A stretch of 64,000 nucleotides of DNA from Dimorphilus gyrociliatus (GCA_904063045.1 CAJFCJ010000050.1:1-64000); one strand, 5' to 3'; numbered from the stretch's first letter, positions 43,516 to 55,320 are shown. A program made the numbers and translations. Notes: generated by a model from the sequence alone, not told the origin.

Positions 43516-44495
43516 TTTTCCTTGATATTTTTTCCTTTAATGATGGAACATTTCTGAAAAATTAGACATCAAAAGACAACATGACTAAAGGAAAAAATTT
43601 ATAATAGAATAAATGGTTATAGTTGTTACAGTGGAAAAACTTTAAAATATCCAATGTTTTTAATTTACTGGCTTAATTCTAAATAAAGCTGGCTTGGATA
43701 ATTATCAGCAAATATCAATTTGGACTTCTAGCAATAAACTTGGTATATTTCTATAAAAAAATTCAAGTTGTAACTTCTTAGATATGATAACAAGTCAACA
43801 AATGTGACAGGCTAATTATATCTTAAAATTACTTAATAGCTGATGGAATTTACAGTATTGTGGAAAATCTTGCAATTTGAATAAGCAACAATGTCATAGT
43901 TTATGTAACTTTTAAAGAAAGTGCACAACTATTTCTATCTTGATATATTGCTCTTACTTGGCCAATCTTGTTTTTGCAAGTTACAACAAGTACGATTNTA
44001 GTCATTTCTGCATGATTTAATCACACTGATCAGAAATCAGGAAAAAATTAGTCATCAATAGTGCCACATGGTGCTTAATAATAAAAATTTCCCATAAGTC
44101 ATTGCTCTATATTTTACTCATTCTTTATTATATTAACCCTGGTAGGGGTTTTACAGATTTCTATTTGAGAAATGTCAAAAAAGTTAACATTATATTTTTT
44201 TTCACTTTTCATCTTTTCAAATTTGTAAGTAAACTTCTTTTTTCCAGAAATACAAATCATTCAGTAGTTTCATCAAATGAACAAGCAACATCTTTCAATG
44301 AAGTTCTGAGCAGTTTAGAGTGCAAATTGTGATGTAGTAGCCTGGCCAATACATTATTTTTACCCGGTAGTCATGTAATAGCTTGCGTGTATTGCTTATT
44401 GAGTTTTCAATAAGTTGCTGCATTGTAGTCGCAAGTGTCTGATATAGAATTGATAATATTGCATTGTTTTTCTCGATAATCAGGAGTATAATTAA

Positions 44496-45314
44496 TCATA
44501 TCGCAATTGGATTGATCATTGCAAGATTTCTGCAATCTTTTATACTTTTTACTTTATATTTTCCAATTTTTCCACATTTGACTTGAAAACAGGTTTGAGA
44601 ATTGTGAGCAAGTCTATGACAGGTTACTGTATCCATTAGATTTTCTTGATCGATCTCTCTGCAAAAATCTAATGATAAAATGCATACAGTTGAAGAAAGA
44701 TTGTACTGGAAACAACTGCAATTTAAAATTGACAAACATTCTCTTGAACAGTCTTTCAGATCAACTGCACTGAGTACCAATAATTTTGAAGGTAAATCAG
44801 TCAGTCTAGTAACTTTTATAAACCCAGGTATAAAGGTATTGTCATAGTAACATTGGCCATTAACAAAGCAACAACCATAGGCTTCGCAATTGTACTGAGT
44901 GGTCATAGAAGATCCGCACAAATTTTCTGTAACATTTTCACACTGTCCCACATTGAGTACAGCATCTGTTGAAATAAAAAAAAGTCATCATTTTTAAATC
45001 TATATTTTGCAGATAGTCTTACCACAAACGCCGTTTTTTCGTCCAATATAGATATACTTATTTTTTGGAGTAAAGGCGCTGGGCTTTGAATGGCAGTCTT
45101 CTTTATTCAAATGACATAATGAAACAGTTTGAAAATATTCAATGGATCTGAAAAAGTTTCCAAATTTTGTCATAAAATATTTCAAGTATTAAAATCACTT
45201 ACTTGCAATTTGAATATTCAATACATTTCAATTTACATTCTTCCAGTGGTAGAGTTTCTACAAATATGTTGTTGCTGTTGATTTTATAATTGTAAAATGT
45301 TTCAGTGAAGCACA
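44496..45314 (-). CDS. Extracellular PAN/Apple - trefoil - PAN protein (partial)
   Basis: Exons on the minus strand are 45203-45314, 45023-45147 and 44496-44965, with introns of 55 and 57 nt. The first two exons make one PAN/Apple domain (LPLEECKLKCIEYSNC, then FQTVSLCHLNKEDC). The third starts with a P-type trefoil-like module (NLCGSSMTTQYNCEAYGCCF, then CYYDN) followed by a second PAN domain (KDCSRECLSILNCSCFQYNL, VCILSLDFC). It ends at a stop 44496-44498. The first exon begins at an acceptor, so the N-terminus and signal peptide lie further upstream. PAN domains bind proteins or sugars outside the cell. The domain order is read directly; function is not. Confidence 0.75.
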
Positions 45315-45869
45315 CTGTATTTTTAAAAGTGAAAATTTAGAGTGAAAATGATTTGGTTAAATTTGCTAAAAATTTACTATCTGATCTTGTAAATACATTT
45401 TCTAATTCATTTCCCATGAAAAAGATAAACAGGTAATGATTTTGCAGACTAAAGATTTGGTGAGAAATGCTAGAGTTCTGAAATTCTTTAGTCAAATGCA
45501 TGATTATTTTAAATGATCTTAGATGTAGGCCTTCTAGAATATCGAATTGAATTTGAAAGAATTCTAATTGAGTTTTTGTACCACAAATTAAAAGTCTAAT
45601 TAGAATGTTAATATTTCATCAGATCATTTTATTGAAAATAGAAGCATATACAGTTTTTTATGCACAGACAATTTGGAACAAATTAACATGTCTATTATGA
45701 GTTTGTCAAGTAATTACTACATTTAAGATGACTGACTATAGAAAAGGAGGGATTTTCGAATGAAAGATGAAAGACAATTTATAGATAATTTGATTAGGCC
45801 TATCTATGCAATTAATTATGTATATGTAAAAATGTATATATAGATTTATATGAATAGGTGGAAAAGACT

Positions 45870-46203
45870 TGGATTAAAAATTCAATTTGGACTTCAGATA
45901 GTTGGTCTGTACTTGGAATGAGCATTTGTACTAACAATGATGTTGAGGTGATGGCATAGAAGACTCAATGTAAAAGCTATGCCAAATACTTGTTTCTATT
46001 TATTAGTTGATTTTTTGAAACATGAAGCATCTCTAATTCCAGTCTTTCAAAAGCTCCTATCAGAAAAGAAATTGAAAAAATATCAAAAAAAATTAAGCAT
46101 CAAGAAACAGAATAATATTTTCAGGATATGGGATGAATATAAACAAGGAAAAATAACTGCATTGAATCTATTGGAGAAAACTGCCAATATTTATTCTCAA
46201 TAG
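45870..46203 (+). pseudogene. MULE transposase C-terminal fragment
   Basis: Begins as a decayed form of the block TWSVYD.SIRTNNDVEG (IWTSDSWSV, SICTNNDVE) with a stop, then continues from 45979 as FLKHEASLIPVFQKLLSEKK and IFRIWDEYKQGKITALNLLE, colinear with the ends of the copies at 47579 and 52769. Confidence 0.75.
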
Positions 46204-46334
46204 AATTCTTTTCAATTCTCTCAATTTCTATCTATTTCCTTTTAAATATTTTACTTATTTCTCCATTTATTAAATATATATTCATATCGGTAAATATATC
46301 ATAACATTCTTTTCAAATTCTATTATTATATAAG

Positions 46335-46420
46335 GGGATAAGTTTTCCCTAAAAGGGAGACAAGTTTTCCCAAAAAAAGGGGATGAGTTTTCCCAAAAAC
46401 GGGACGAGTTTTCCCATTCC
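46335..46420. repeat. Short tandem repeat, 21-24 bp unit
   Basis: Four variants of gggatgagttttcccaaaaa in tandem. Each unit is itself partly palindromic (ggga...tccc). Confidence 0.8.
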
Positions 46421-46867
46421 CGGTTGGACATCCCCATGATGGCAAATTAAAACAGGGTTAGGGTTAGATTAGGAACCCTAACCCTTCAACAAATCAAAAA
46501 AACAATTCTCTACTGTGAACAATATAGAGCCTGCACAGCAGTAAGGACACAATTCTCACCACAGTAAATGGTTGGGTGGGGGATGATCAGAATAATAGCT
46601 TTGCAAGTATTGATCTCCCTCTGGAGATACAAAGTGAGATTGATTGTGAATAATGATTAATAGGACAGATGAGATAGTTGGCAGTGAACAAACAGTTATC
46701 CAGCAGAAGCTCACTTCTAGTTCCTGTGTCCTAACCCTAAGATATAATCCAAGATTGACAAATTGGTGGATACAACAACTTAGACTGGATAAGGAACCTA
46801 CACTTTAAATAGCAGAGAAGGATGAGTGGTGATTTTATAAAGGTATGTTTGTAGTATTGGTTAATAT

Positions 46868-47501
46868 TGTACTGCTCTTGCTGGCAAAATCTATGCATTT
46901 GCAAGTTATAACAATACTGGTTCTACTCAAACCTTTAAACAAATGTTTAAATTAAAACGGTTTATTTGCAATAATAATACTTAAGCAAGTAACAATATGA
47001 GAGTTCAACAGCAGAGTAGATAGTTCGTAATAGCAGGTTGCCAAATTACCAAACTGTCTTCCAATGTTGAGGAGTTGATGGATGGTTCCAGTGGAGGTTG
47101 TTTCCAGATGATTTTCCCAGGTTCTTGGGTCCAGATGGAAGCTGCATGCCAAATGAGAATAGTGAGGATTTTATACTTTGAGGTTTGCCTCTGACATCCA
47201 ATCATCACTTTACAGTTGCCGAAATGTGTAGTTCATATTTATGTTTAGTAAGAGGATGTTACAAGGTTGAACATTTAGGAAGGTTAATTGAATTATAACT
47301 TGGCCACACCCTAGGCAAGTTAATTAAATTATAACTTGGCCAAACCTTTATTGGTAATTAAAGATGAGCCTTCAAGCTGACTAATCAGACTTATGTTTGG
47401 CCAATGTTATAGCATTTTCTTTCATAGGTTTTAAGATGTACATGTATAAGTTGCATAAAATTATAGAGTTCAAGCATGTAAAATATAACCAAAGTTGTAC
47501 A
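46868..47501 (-). repeat. Full-length solo LTR, family 1
   Basis: 634 bp, TGTACAACTTTGG to AGAGCAGTACA on the minus strand, closely matching the LTRs at 5645 and 20872. No 4- or 5-bp flanking duplication is visible (atat on one side, ctaa on the other), so it may have formed by recombination between different copies or lost its flank. Confidence 0.88.
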
Positions 47502-47578
47502 CTAAGAACTACAAAACAAACTGCAAAAAAATTATAAAAGACTAAGTTTATAACATGGTAACAAGGTAAATGAATGAG

Positions 47579-48300
47579 TTATGATGCAATATAAATGCTG
47601 GCTGCCTTTTCCAATAAATCTGATGCAGATATTAATCTGACCTCAAATTGCTCCCATAAGCCAAAGATCTGACTTTGAATTTTCTGATAAGGCTTTATAC
47701 ATATCTTTTTCTCACTTAATAATTTCTTGTACAGTGTAATCAACTCTGCTTCTCTCTTTAATTCATCAATGATCACATATAATGAAGAATTGGCATGGAT
47801 ATTCCTGTTCAATCTATTGTGCCATCCTTCCAGGTCATTGTTGGTTCTGATTGCTTCATCATATATTGACAAGGTATGTGGTGGGTAATATCCATATAAA
47901 CACTGGTTCTTGATGTAATCAATAAATGGTCCTAAATGAGTTGAGGCTGTCTGTCCAATGTTTTTGAATGCATTTTCAATGATGTTTGTTGGCAGAAATG
48001 GTAATGCCATTATTTTTTTCATAGTGTGGTAACACTCTCCTTTTGCCTTATATTCACAAGAGTAGCCTAATTCCTAAAATTACTATATTTCTTAATTTTT
48101 TTTGCAACAGATGATGATAAAAGTTACCTGAATTTTCCTATATACAGATTGGGTCCAGTGAAAGACACATCCTTTAATTATAACCTCAAGATAAACAGAT
48201 AACAATGCTCTCCAGATACCTTTTTCAAAATCCACAACAAATTTCATTGGGAAATGTTGATTGGTCAGCTCCTTTATTGCCTTTTTTAAGAATTTAATAC
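47579..48300 (-). pseudogene. MULE transposase C-terminal part (minus strand)
   Basis: An exon around 48130-48255 reads FVVDFEKGIWRALLS and KGCVFHWTQSVYRKI, the second catalytic Asp block and the C.FH motif of MULE transposases. After a short intron, 47579-48065 continues with KKIMALPFLPTNIIENAF, then SIYDEAIRTNNDLEGWHNRL (the E-bearing block) and a C-terminal EKKICIKPYQKIQSQIFGLW. The matching N-terminal half lies on the same strand at 49285-50518, separated by an oppositely oriented copy at 48480-49212. The two halves probably formed one element. Confidence 0.8.
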
Positions 48301-48364
48301 TTTAAAAAATTGAAATTAAAAGTATGTATACATGAAATAATTTCATATAAGCTGTCTTTTTCGG

Positions 48365-48425
48365 TAGTGGGTGAAACTGTACCTGGGTGAAACTGTACCC
48401 ATGCTGGGTGAAATCGTACCCATAA
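48365..48425. repeat. Short tandem repeat gggtgaaactgtaccc
   Basis: Three near-copies of a 16-20-bp unit (gggtgaaactgtacct, gggtgaaactgtaccc, gggtgaaatcgtaccc). A single relative lies near 31560. Confidence 0.7.
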
Positions 48426-48479
48426 AAATATTATATTTTTTTAATTTTATTTTTTAGAATTATAATAATGGAACCTACA

Positions 48480-49212
48480 AAAATAAAAACACTGTTGAAA
48501 TATAAACTGACAGCCATTAAAAATGAAGAAACTGAAGTTTGAGAAGATAACAATTGATTTTGAGATGGGTCTGTGGAGAGCTGTATCCAAAATATATCCA
48601 GAATCACAAATTCATGGATGTGTATTCCATTTTACACAAGCAATATATAGGAAAATACAGGTAAAACATTTAATTTAACCTCTAAGGTTTGTTTTACAAG
48701 TATGATGCTTCAAGTCTCTTGGATACTCTGGAGAAAGGAGAGGACTGGAGAGACATGAGAAAGCTGATGGCTTTACCTTTTCTGCCTGCTCATATCATTG
48801 CTCTAACATTTTACAGATTGTAATCTCAACTTACAGAAAAAGAAAAATTTGCAGACTTGTTGGAATATTTTGAAGCAACTTGGATTATGAACTCTATATG
48901 GAAACCAGAGAATTGGTCTATATATGGATTATCCATAAGGACTAATAACAGTGTGGAAGGATGGCACAATAGAATGAATAATAAAGTACCATCTAAAGGA
49001 TCATTTTATTGGCTGCTTGATGAACTGAAGAGAGAAGCTGATTTAATTATCATCTATGAAAAGCTTATGTCTGAGAACAAGATTATAAAGTACCAAAAAA
49101 GCAGTATATTGAGATAGAAAGAAAAATATTTGAAATTTGGGAAAGTTATAGACTTGGAGGGCTTTTGGCAGATGAATTATTAGTTCAAACATCATACATT
49201 TATGCTCCATAA
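48480..49212 (+). pseudogene. MULE transposase C-terminal copy nested in opposite orientation
   Basis: 48540-48660 reads ITIDFEMGLWRAVSKIYPES and HGCVFHFTQAIYRKI (second catalytic Asp, C.FH), ending at a donor. After an intron, 48700-49117 reads LMALPFLPAHIIALTF, SIYGLSIRTNNSVEGWHNRM, and LDELKREADLIIIYEKLMSE, with a frame change near 49095 before FEIWESYRLGG. It is the same family as its minus-strand neighbours but distinct in sequence. It sits between the two halves of the minus-strand copy. Confidence 0.8.
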
Positions 49213-49284
49213 TATTCTTTTTTTTAAATGTTTTTTTCACTTTTTCCATTCATTTATCTTTCAAAGTTATGTCTTAATCTATTA

Positions 49285-50518
49285 TCATTTTCTTAGTATA
49301 TTTTTCTTGGATCCCGTAAATGCAAACAGTAATGGAACTTGTTTCATTTCTCCATGTTTTTTGATGAACCCATGAACTGTGAACAATTGGTAAAATGGGT
49401 CTCTGACACATTTAAATGTTCCATCCAAAAACCATATCTTTCCTTTAGACAATAGTTCAATTTGTTTTGGAGTTGAAAAAATGATTATTCTGTCATCTTT
49501 TATTTTCATATCTTTTACCAGAAACTCATCTGGTATAAATGATATTTCAAAATTTAAGTGAACATCTGTGAGCTCTTCTGGCTGAAATCTCCTTTTTGTC
49601 CAATTTGCCAACCTGGCACAGTTATCCATTGATTGAATAGCTTCTTCACAATCACAATGATGTTTTAATACTTCCTCAGCTAAGCGTTTTCCAGAAGAGA
49701 AAGTTTCAATTTCACACAATTGTTTAATTTCATTTTTAATTAAAATTTTCTTTTCCAGTTCATCTTCTCTTTTATGGGAATGGGGTTTTTTTCCAGGATA
49801 GAATTGATCTTCCAATTGATTGACACTTGCTGGGCATTTGTTGTTCTTATTCCTTACACTACATGTCCAAAATGTTTTTGTTGACCTTTTCATCTTTATT
49901 GTAAACATATAACCATCATAGGCCAATAGGTCTTTACCTTTTTTACTCATTCCTTTCAGAATTTTGAAAGTTGGCTCCATATCTACTTTTTTTGATGTTG
50001 GAGAATTTATGAAAGAAGTTTCCATCAAATTATTTTAATCCTGTGAATGATTTTCTGTTGTGATTTCAATGTTACACCCAATCATTAGATCTGTGCTGTT
50101 GTTTTCAACAATAACATAATTATCATCAGCATCAGTTCTGATATTTCTATCACTTTCTTTTTCATTTTCATAAATATCTGAACCATTATCAACAACATCA
50201 TTCATAGTGTTTTGTACTTCATATGTCATCTCTACTTCCTTTTCCACTTCAGAATTCACTGTTTTGATTTGGCTAGTGGACAGCTGTTGTAATGTGACCA
50301 AACATGTTCTCTTAGAAATATCTTCACAAATATTGCAAAGAAAGAGATGATTTTCTGTTAATACAATCATTTAAAAAAATTGATATATGCTATAAAATTG
50401 AATTTTACCTACTTTTCATGCATTTCTTGTGAATTATTACCCAATGGTGACATAGTTGGCATTTGGTTTTATGCTGTCTTCCAACCATTTTCTCCTTACA
50501 TTTGTAGCAATATGCCAT
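49285..50518 (-). CDS. PHD-FLYWCH-MULE transposase, N-terminal half
   Basis: The first exon (ATG 50518 to about 50415) encodes a PHD-type zinc finger start: CYKCKEKMVGRQ, CQLCHH, IHKKC; after a short phase-1 intron the next exon supplies FLCNIC, completing C4HC3. An acidic linker ends in a TAA (50035), then in the same frame 49285-50028 has a FLYWCH finger (KGKDLLAYDGYMFTIKMKRS, FWTCSVRNKNNKCPAS, HSH) and the MULE N-terminal domain with KIWFLDGTFKCVRDPFYQLF (first catalytic Asp) and a short tail ending in a stop. Whether the TAA is removed by splicing is unclear. The catalytic C-terminal part lies at 47579-48300. Confidence 0.8.
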
Positions 50519-51639
50519 TATCTATCAGTAAAAAGAGAAAGTTACCCCAAAATGGCAGCTCAAATATTTTAAAAGAGATTTTATTAATTAAAGTTTTACC
50601 TTAAACTGATTCAATTTAAAAGAATTATCAAGAGATATTCTAGTGTATTCAATTTTTTGATATTGTGTTGTACTTGTGAAATATCCTTTGCAGATAATAT
50701 TTGAATCAAACTCTCCTTTGTATGGAACCGAAACAAGAAATCATAAACAGGAAATAGTTCCCCAACAAAATGGAGAACCTGACATTGCATAGTTTTTATT
50801 ATCACTACAATGTATATACATTATTAATTTTAATTTCCATGGCCATTTTCCCCCTTAGATTTTTTCCACTGTGGACATTTTCTCCTGTGGACGTTTTCTC
50901 CATAAACCATCTGGGACGTTTAGGAGATTTCCAATGAGTTATCATAGACATTTCAATTTTGGTGGAGGTATTAGTGCTTGCAAGAGATTTTCATTGATAT
51001 GCTACACAACCATGTAGCTCCTACAGTTGAGGAGTGGCTAAGCATTAAATAACCAGTTATAACAACTTTTTGTAATGATTAACATTCTCCAAGTAAACAA
51101 GGCACTGTACTGATTGCATTGTTCCGAATCTAAATCACATCTTGATACATTAATTGATAATAGAGTTTTAGAATGTGGTTTTAAACCATGGCATATAAAA
51201 AAATTTTTTTTTCATATACAGTCATTTTTGTAATATCTCATATAATATTCATAAGTCTCTCAACTCAATAATTGACTTATTTTTTGTTTTATTCATTTTT
51301 GATATTTGTCCACTGAAAATAAAGAATTAACTATTTATTGAATTTCAGTATTGCTGGCTTTATTTTATGTTAATTTATGCACTTTTTGTGTATTGAAATG
51401 AAAAGGTGGTATATATTTTTAAAAGTGATAGATAATTAGATTATTAATATTAGCTCCAGTAAAAAGACAGAAGATCATAAAATCATTTATAATATGATTC
51501 AGAAATTGACAATAGAATTAATAATACAATGCATTTGTTTAATATTAAACAGTTACTAAAACTGTTTTAAGCAGAGTAATTAAACAAAACTGATAAAACA
51601 TACCAGATTTAGAGAAATGAACAGTCTATCAGACTCAAG

Positions 51640-51860
51640 ATGGATATTTAAAATAGCCATTATTTTCGGATGCGACAGAAAACATCCATGAAAGAAAACG
51701 TCCATGAACCAAAAGAAAATGTCCATAAACCAAAAGAAAACGTCCATAAACTGAAAGAAAATGCCCATGAACCAAAAGAAAACATAAATTAAAATAAATT
51801 TCATTTAAATGTAAATATATGTTGAAAAACAAATTAACAGAACGGTTATAAAAACTGGTA
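51640..51860 (+). repeat. 21-bp minisatellite upstream of a MULE PHD exon
   Basis: Units resembling gtccatgaaccaaaagaaaat in tandem, followed by the leader ttcatttaaatgtaaatatatgttg. It is the reverse-complement equivalent of 20041-20220. It ends 30 bp before the PHD exon ATG, against about 340 bp in the 19.7-kb copy. Confidence 0.78.
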
Positions 51861-51884
51861 TATTTTAGAAAAAAATATTGAATA

Positions 51885-52011
51885 ATGGACAATTGTTCTA
51901 TTTGCAATGATAAATTTGTTGGTAGGCAAACAAAAGGCCAATGCTCTTTGTGTCTGCTTATTTGTCATATAAAATGTCTGCAAGGTTTGTCTTATCTGTT
52001 TTTGAAAAATG
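51885..52011 (+). pseudogene. PHD-finger exon of a MULE copy, truncated
   Basis: Encodes MDNCSICNDKFVGRQ, CSLCLLICHIKCLQG and then the intron start, almost identical to the exon at 19598-19696. It is cut off at about 52008 by an LTR family 2 fragment. Confidence 0.8.
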
Positions 52012-52285
52012 AAATTAACAGTTGATAGTTCAGTTTTCTAACCGTCAGCTAGCTGCTTAAACTGGCTTATTTAGAACTAGAAACTCATTTTACTCAATAC
52101 ATATTCTTTGGACGAAATACTCGTGTTTTGTTGATTCATTTCTACTGAAATTACATTTGTTAAACTACTTGTGGACGAACTTTAAAGGTTCTATTTGTTT
52201 GAGTACTTTGGCAAATTGGTAAATGATTGGAAAGGACGATTACAGTTGTGACAAACCAGAAATTCCTACAATACAACAAAGTACA
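52008..52285 (+). repeat. LTR family 2, 3' fragment
   Basis: Matches the last 280 bp of family 2 (from gaaattaacagttgatagttcag to caacaaagtaca). Both ends abut MULE sequence: the PHD exon on the left, the transposase C-terminus on the right. Confidence 0.85.
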
Positions 52286-52769
52286 GCAGGGAATTTAGAA
52301 AAAAAGAGGGAGCTTGGGAATGATTATGTCTTTGCCATATTTGCCTCATGGCATGATTGAAAATCAATTCACTAAAATTCAAAATCAACTGACAAAAGAA
52401 AATAAACTGTCTGATTTGTTGGACTATGTGCCTAATACTTGGATAAAATATACATTTTGGTCTCCAGAGACTTGGTCTGTTTTTGATCAAAGCATAAGGA
52501 CAAATAATGATCTGGAAGGTTATCATCAAAGGCTGAATAAAATTGTTGGAGAAAATGTTTCTTTTTATTTAGTGATTGATGAGTTAAAGAGGGAAGCAGA
52601 CATGATAAATCTGTACAAAAAGCTTTTAAGTGAGAGAAAGATAATTAGACTTCAAAGGAAGACTTATAGCCAAATTCAAAAAGATCTTTTCTTAATTTGG
52701 GAAAATTTTAAAACAGGTGAAATTAATGCAAACCAGCTTCTGCAGCTTTGCTCAGAATTATATTATTGA
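52286..52769 (+). pseudogene. MULE transposase C-terminal part
   Basis: From 52305 the frame reads LGMIMSLPYLPHGMIENQF, then SVFDQSIRTNNDLEGYHQRL and VIDELKREADMINLYKKLLS, ending LFLIWENFKTGEINANQLLQ and a stop. This is the C-terminal third of the MULE family, intact in frame but lacking its N-terminal two-thirds, which are replaced by the LTR fragment to its left. Confidence 0.82.
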
Positions 52770-52949
52770 AAATAATTGACAATACCTTGATATCAAAAAA
52801 CTTTACTTGAAAACACTGGTCATTTAATTGTAAAACTTGAAAAAAGTTTGTCTTTCTTTTAAAGTTGTTTACAAATAATCAATACACAATTTATATGGTA
52901 AACCTAAAGTTGCATATTATAAAGTTATAAAAAGTTTTCTATTAACTTG

Positions 52950-53270
52950 TTTTCAATATATATTTACATTTAAATGAAATATATTTTGAGTTATGTTTTC
53001 TTTTTGTTCATGGATATTTACTTTCAGTTTATAGACATTTTCCTTCACTTTTTCGTTTTCTTTCACTCCTTAAGGAAATATAATTCCTAAAAAATTAAGC
53101 TAATAGGAAAAGTTATGTGATTTTTTTTGTGAATATTTCATTTATTAAGTATATATTTAACATATTCTTTTACCAAAGGTTTACTTTTTCAACATATATT
53201 TTTTTTTAAATGAAATTTATTTTAATGGACGTTTTCTTTCATGGATGTTTTCTGTCGATCCCATTATTTT
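52950..53270. repeat. Degraded minisatellite of the MULE 5' end
   Basis: Two partial leaders (ttcaatatatatttacatttaaatg; ttcaacatatatttttttttaaatg), each followed by tatggacattttctttca-like units, end at a ttttctgtcgatccc motif. Related to 20041-20220. Confidence 0.65.
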
Positions 53271-53309
53271 CACTCTCTTTCATTATTGTATAAATTTCAA
53301 TTATTGTCA

Positions 53310-53915
53310 GGAAAAAAAATGGAATTTATGATAAAAACAAATTTCCTGATTCAAGATTTTCAGATTATTTGTCTCATGCATCGAGGAAAGGATATCATGT
53401 TTGGATAGCTGGTTCTGAGTATACATTATGGATGACTACTCGCTATGGGCAAGGATGGATGCAAGTAAACTTAGGTCTAATAAACAAAATTCCCTTTTCT
53501 TATCTAATTTGAGATTCTAAAAAGATAAAATCTTATTGATTATTAGGTGAAATATATGAAGTGCATAGTCTAGAAACTAGAGCAGATTGTTGGTGCGAAG
53601 ATGGAAATTATGAACCATATTATACAAGCACTTTCAAATTGTCTTATTCAGTTAATGGGGAACAAATGATGAATTATTAAGATGAAAATGGAGAAGATAA
53701 GGTTCTATACCAGTTTTCAAAATAACTCCTAAAAAGGATGATGGGTAAAGTTAGATGATTTTTCTATCCCGCAGAAATTTCAAGGAAACTCCTATGCAAC
53801 ATGGAATATATTTAATAAAATTAACTTTATTATGAAAATTCAAGCTGATAAAGTGAGGATAAATCCATTAAGTGGCTTTTATGCAGCAATGGCTTTTGAA
53901 TTATATGGCTGTGGT
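53310..53915 (+). pseudogene. F5/8 type C (discoidin-like) domain gene fragment
   Basis: An exon at about 53310-53480 reads FPDSRFSDYLSHAS and YGQGWMQVNLG (the W.QV.LG strand), followed by a short intron. It continues at 53548 as EIYEVHSLETRADCWCEDGN, YYTSTFKLSYSVNGEQMMNY and then an in-frame TAA. The final block (about 53775-53910) reads FQGNSYATWNIFNKINF then DKVRINPLSGFYAAMAFELY and GC, the typical end of the fold, with a phase-1 donor after it. The stop and unclear middle join suggest a pseudogene, though a wrong base call is possible. Confidence 0.7.
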
Positions 53916-54239
53916 AAAGATTTTTTCTCTTTAAAATTCTGACAAAAAGGAAATATTTTGAAATTTTTGACCCCACAAAACAAAAATTCATTTCAGAGCT
54001 TTTTCAATTAAAGGTTAAATAATTTAGAGCATTCTTTTAGGGTTGGGGAAAAAATGAAATATTTCTTTAACATTGCAATTATCATCTCCATCTAATTGAT
54101 AACAAGTCTCACAGTAATTGTCATTTTAAAAAGGAGCAAAGACATTTCAAACTATTAATTGCATTGATTCTGTGAAATTTAAAATTACAAAATAATAATC
54201 AATATTAGGCATAAAGCTATTGTAGGCCAAAATACATAT

Positions 54240-54400
54240 GCTAATTGCAAAGCACTGCAAACTGATGATTGGATATCACCAACTAACCAAAAGAGCAGAT
54301 AAACTCTTGTAGCTTCATTCCAATCATCTATCTCTCTTTCTGTATCTCTTGATTTGAGAAGATCACCTGAAAACAAGCTAAAGTTCCTAACATATTGAAA
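54240..54400 (+). repeat. LTR family 1-like scrap
   Basis: Weak but ordered similarity: gcaaactgatgattggatatc, gagcagataaactctt (TATA position), gagaagatcacctgaaaacaa. Very old or a related family. Confidence 0.4.
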
Positions 54401-54639
54401 AAGCCAATTTTCTCTGTAAAATATATATGAAAAAAATAAATTACCTCTCCTTTCATTCTTATATTGATCTTATGAGATCTGATAGTTTTATTTAAATTCC
54501 TAATGAGAAATGTGTGTTGAAATCCCTCTGGAATAGTGTCAAAGCTTCCTGATAAAGTAAATCTTTGATGAAAATGTATTTCTCTTAAATGAATAAAGCA
54601 GAGTTATAAGAAAATTTTGAGTATTTTTTTGGCATCATC

Positions 54640-54825
54640 TAATTGTATACCAGAGTGATCCTGTTGATAAATTTCCTTGCACTCTTGGAAAGTATAATCT
54701 TAATTTTGAATTATGGAGAAAACGTAATTCTATTTGCACATGTAAAATTCTTATAAATGAATATAATGAATATAGTATTAATGTTAACTACATTAGTGAT
54801 ATCTTAACTACCTACAAATGTTAAT
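54640..54825 (+). other. Possible exon, Cys-containing
   Basis: The frame VYQSDPVDKFPCTLGKYNL then WRKRNSICTCKILINEYNEY reads like protein and ends in a stop at about 54825. It follows the F5/8C pseudogene on the same strand and might belong to it. Family not recognised. Confidence 0.25.
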
Positions 54826-55320
54826 TTGGCTGCTGGCCAAAAAGTACCAAAAGGTCAAACAGTTTTGGACCGGTTCCAACTTCTCACATTGAATGGTTGA
54901 ATTGAATGTTACCAAAATTGTTACATCTTATGAAAGAAGTTGGCCACCTAAATTCATCTGACCTAATTACTCAGGATGAATGGAACCAACTAAAAGCAGA
55001 ATCATTTTTAGAAATTGTGAACTGTGTGAAATGTTACTTTGCATAGTTGAAACTTTGAAATTGTGAATTGTGCCTTTGGGAGAATGTATGGGGAGTATGA
55101 GTTTAAAAGGCTTTCTTTAAATTTGAAAAAAGTCTTTGTTAACTGTTAGATAATCTATCAAGAATTAAGGATTTGTTTTCTGGATCAAGCAGAATTAAGA
55201 ATTTAAGTAGAAAAGCTGATTAAAAACCATTAAGCGATTGTAAAAACTTTTTTTGCATGTATTATAAAAGTGCTGTAGCTGTTTCATTGCCATAAACAAA
55301 CGAAACGAACTTTAAGAAAG

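Noticed and set aside
51580-51907. Minus-strand Phe/Met/Trp-rich repeated proteins
   Set aside because: They are direct translations of the 21-bp minisatellite, which is upstream non-coding sequence of a MULE copy.
54855-55310. A third LTR family upstream of the collagen-EGF gene
   Set aside because: It shares a few words with family 2 (ttgttacatcttatg, gaaatttgtgaa-like), but has no defined ends or duplication. The similarity is too weak to call.
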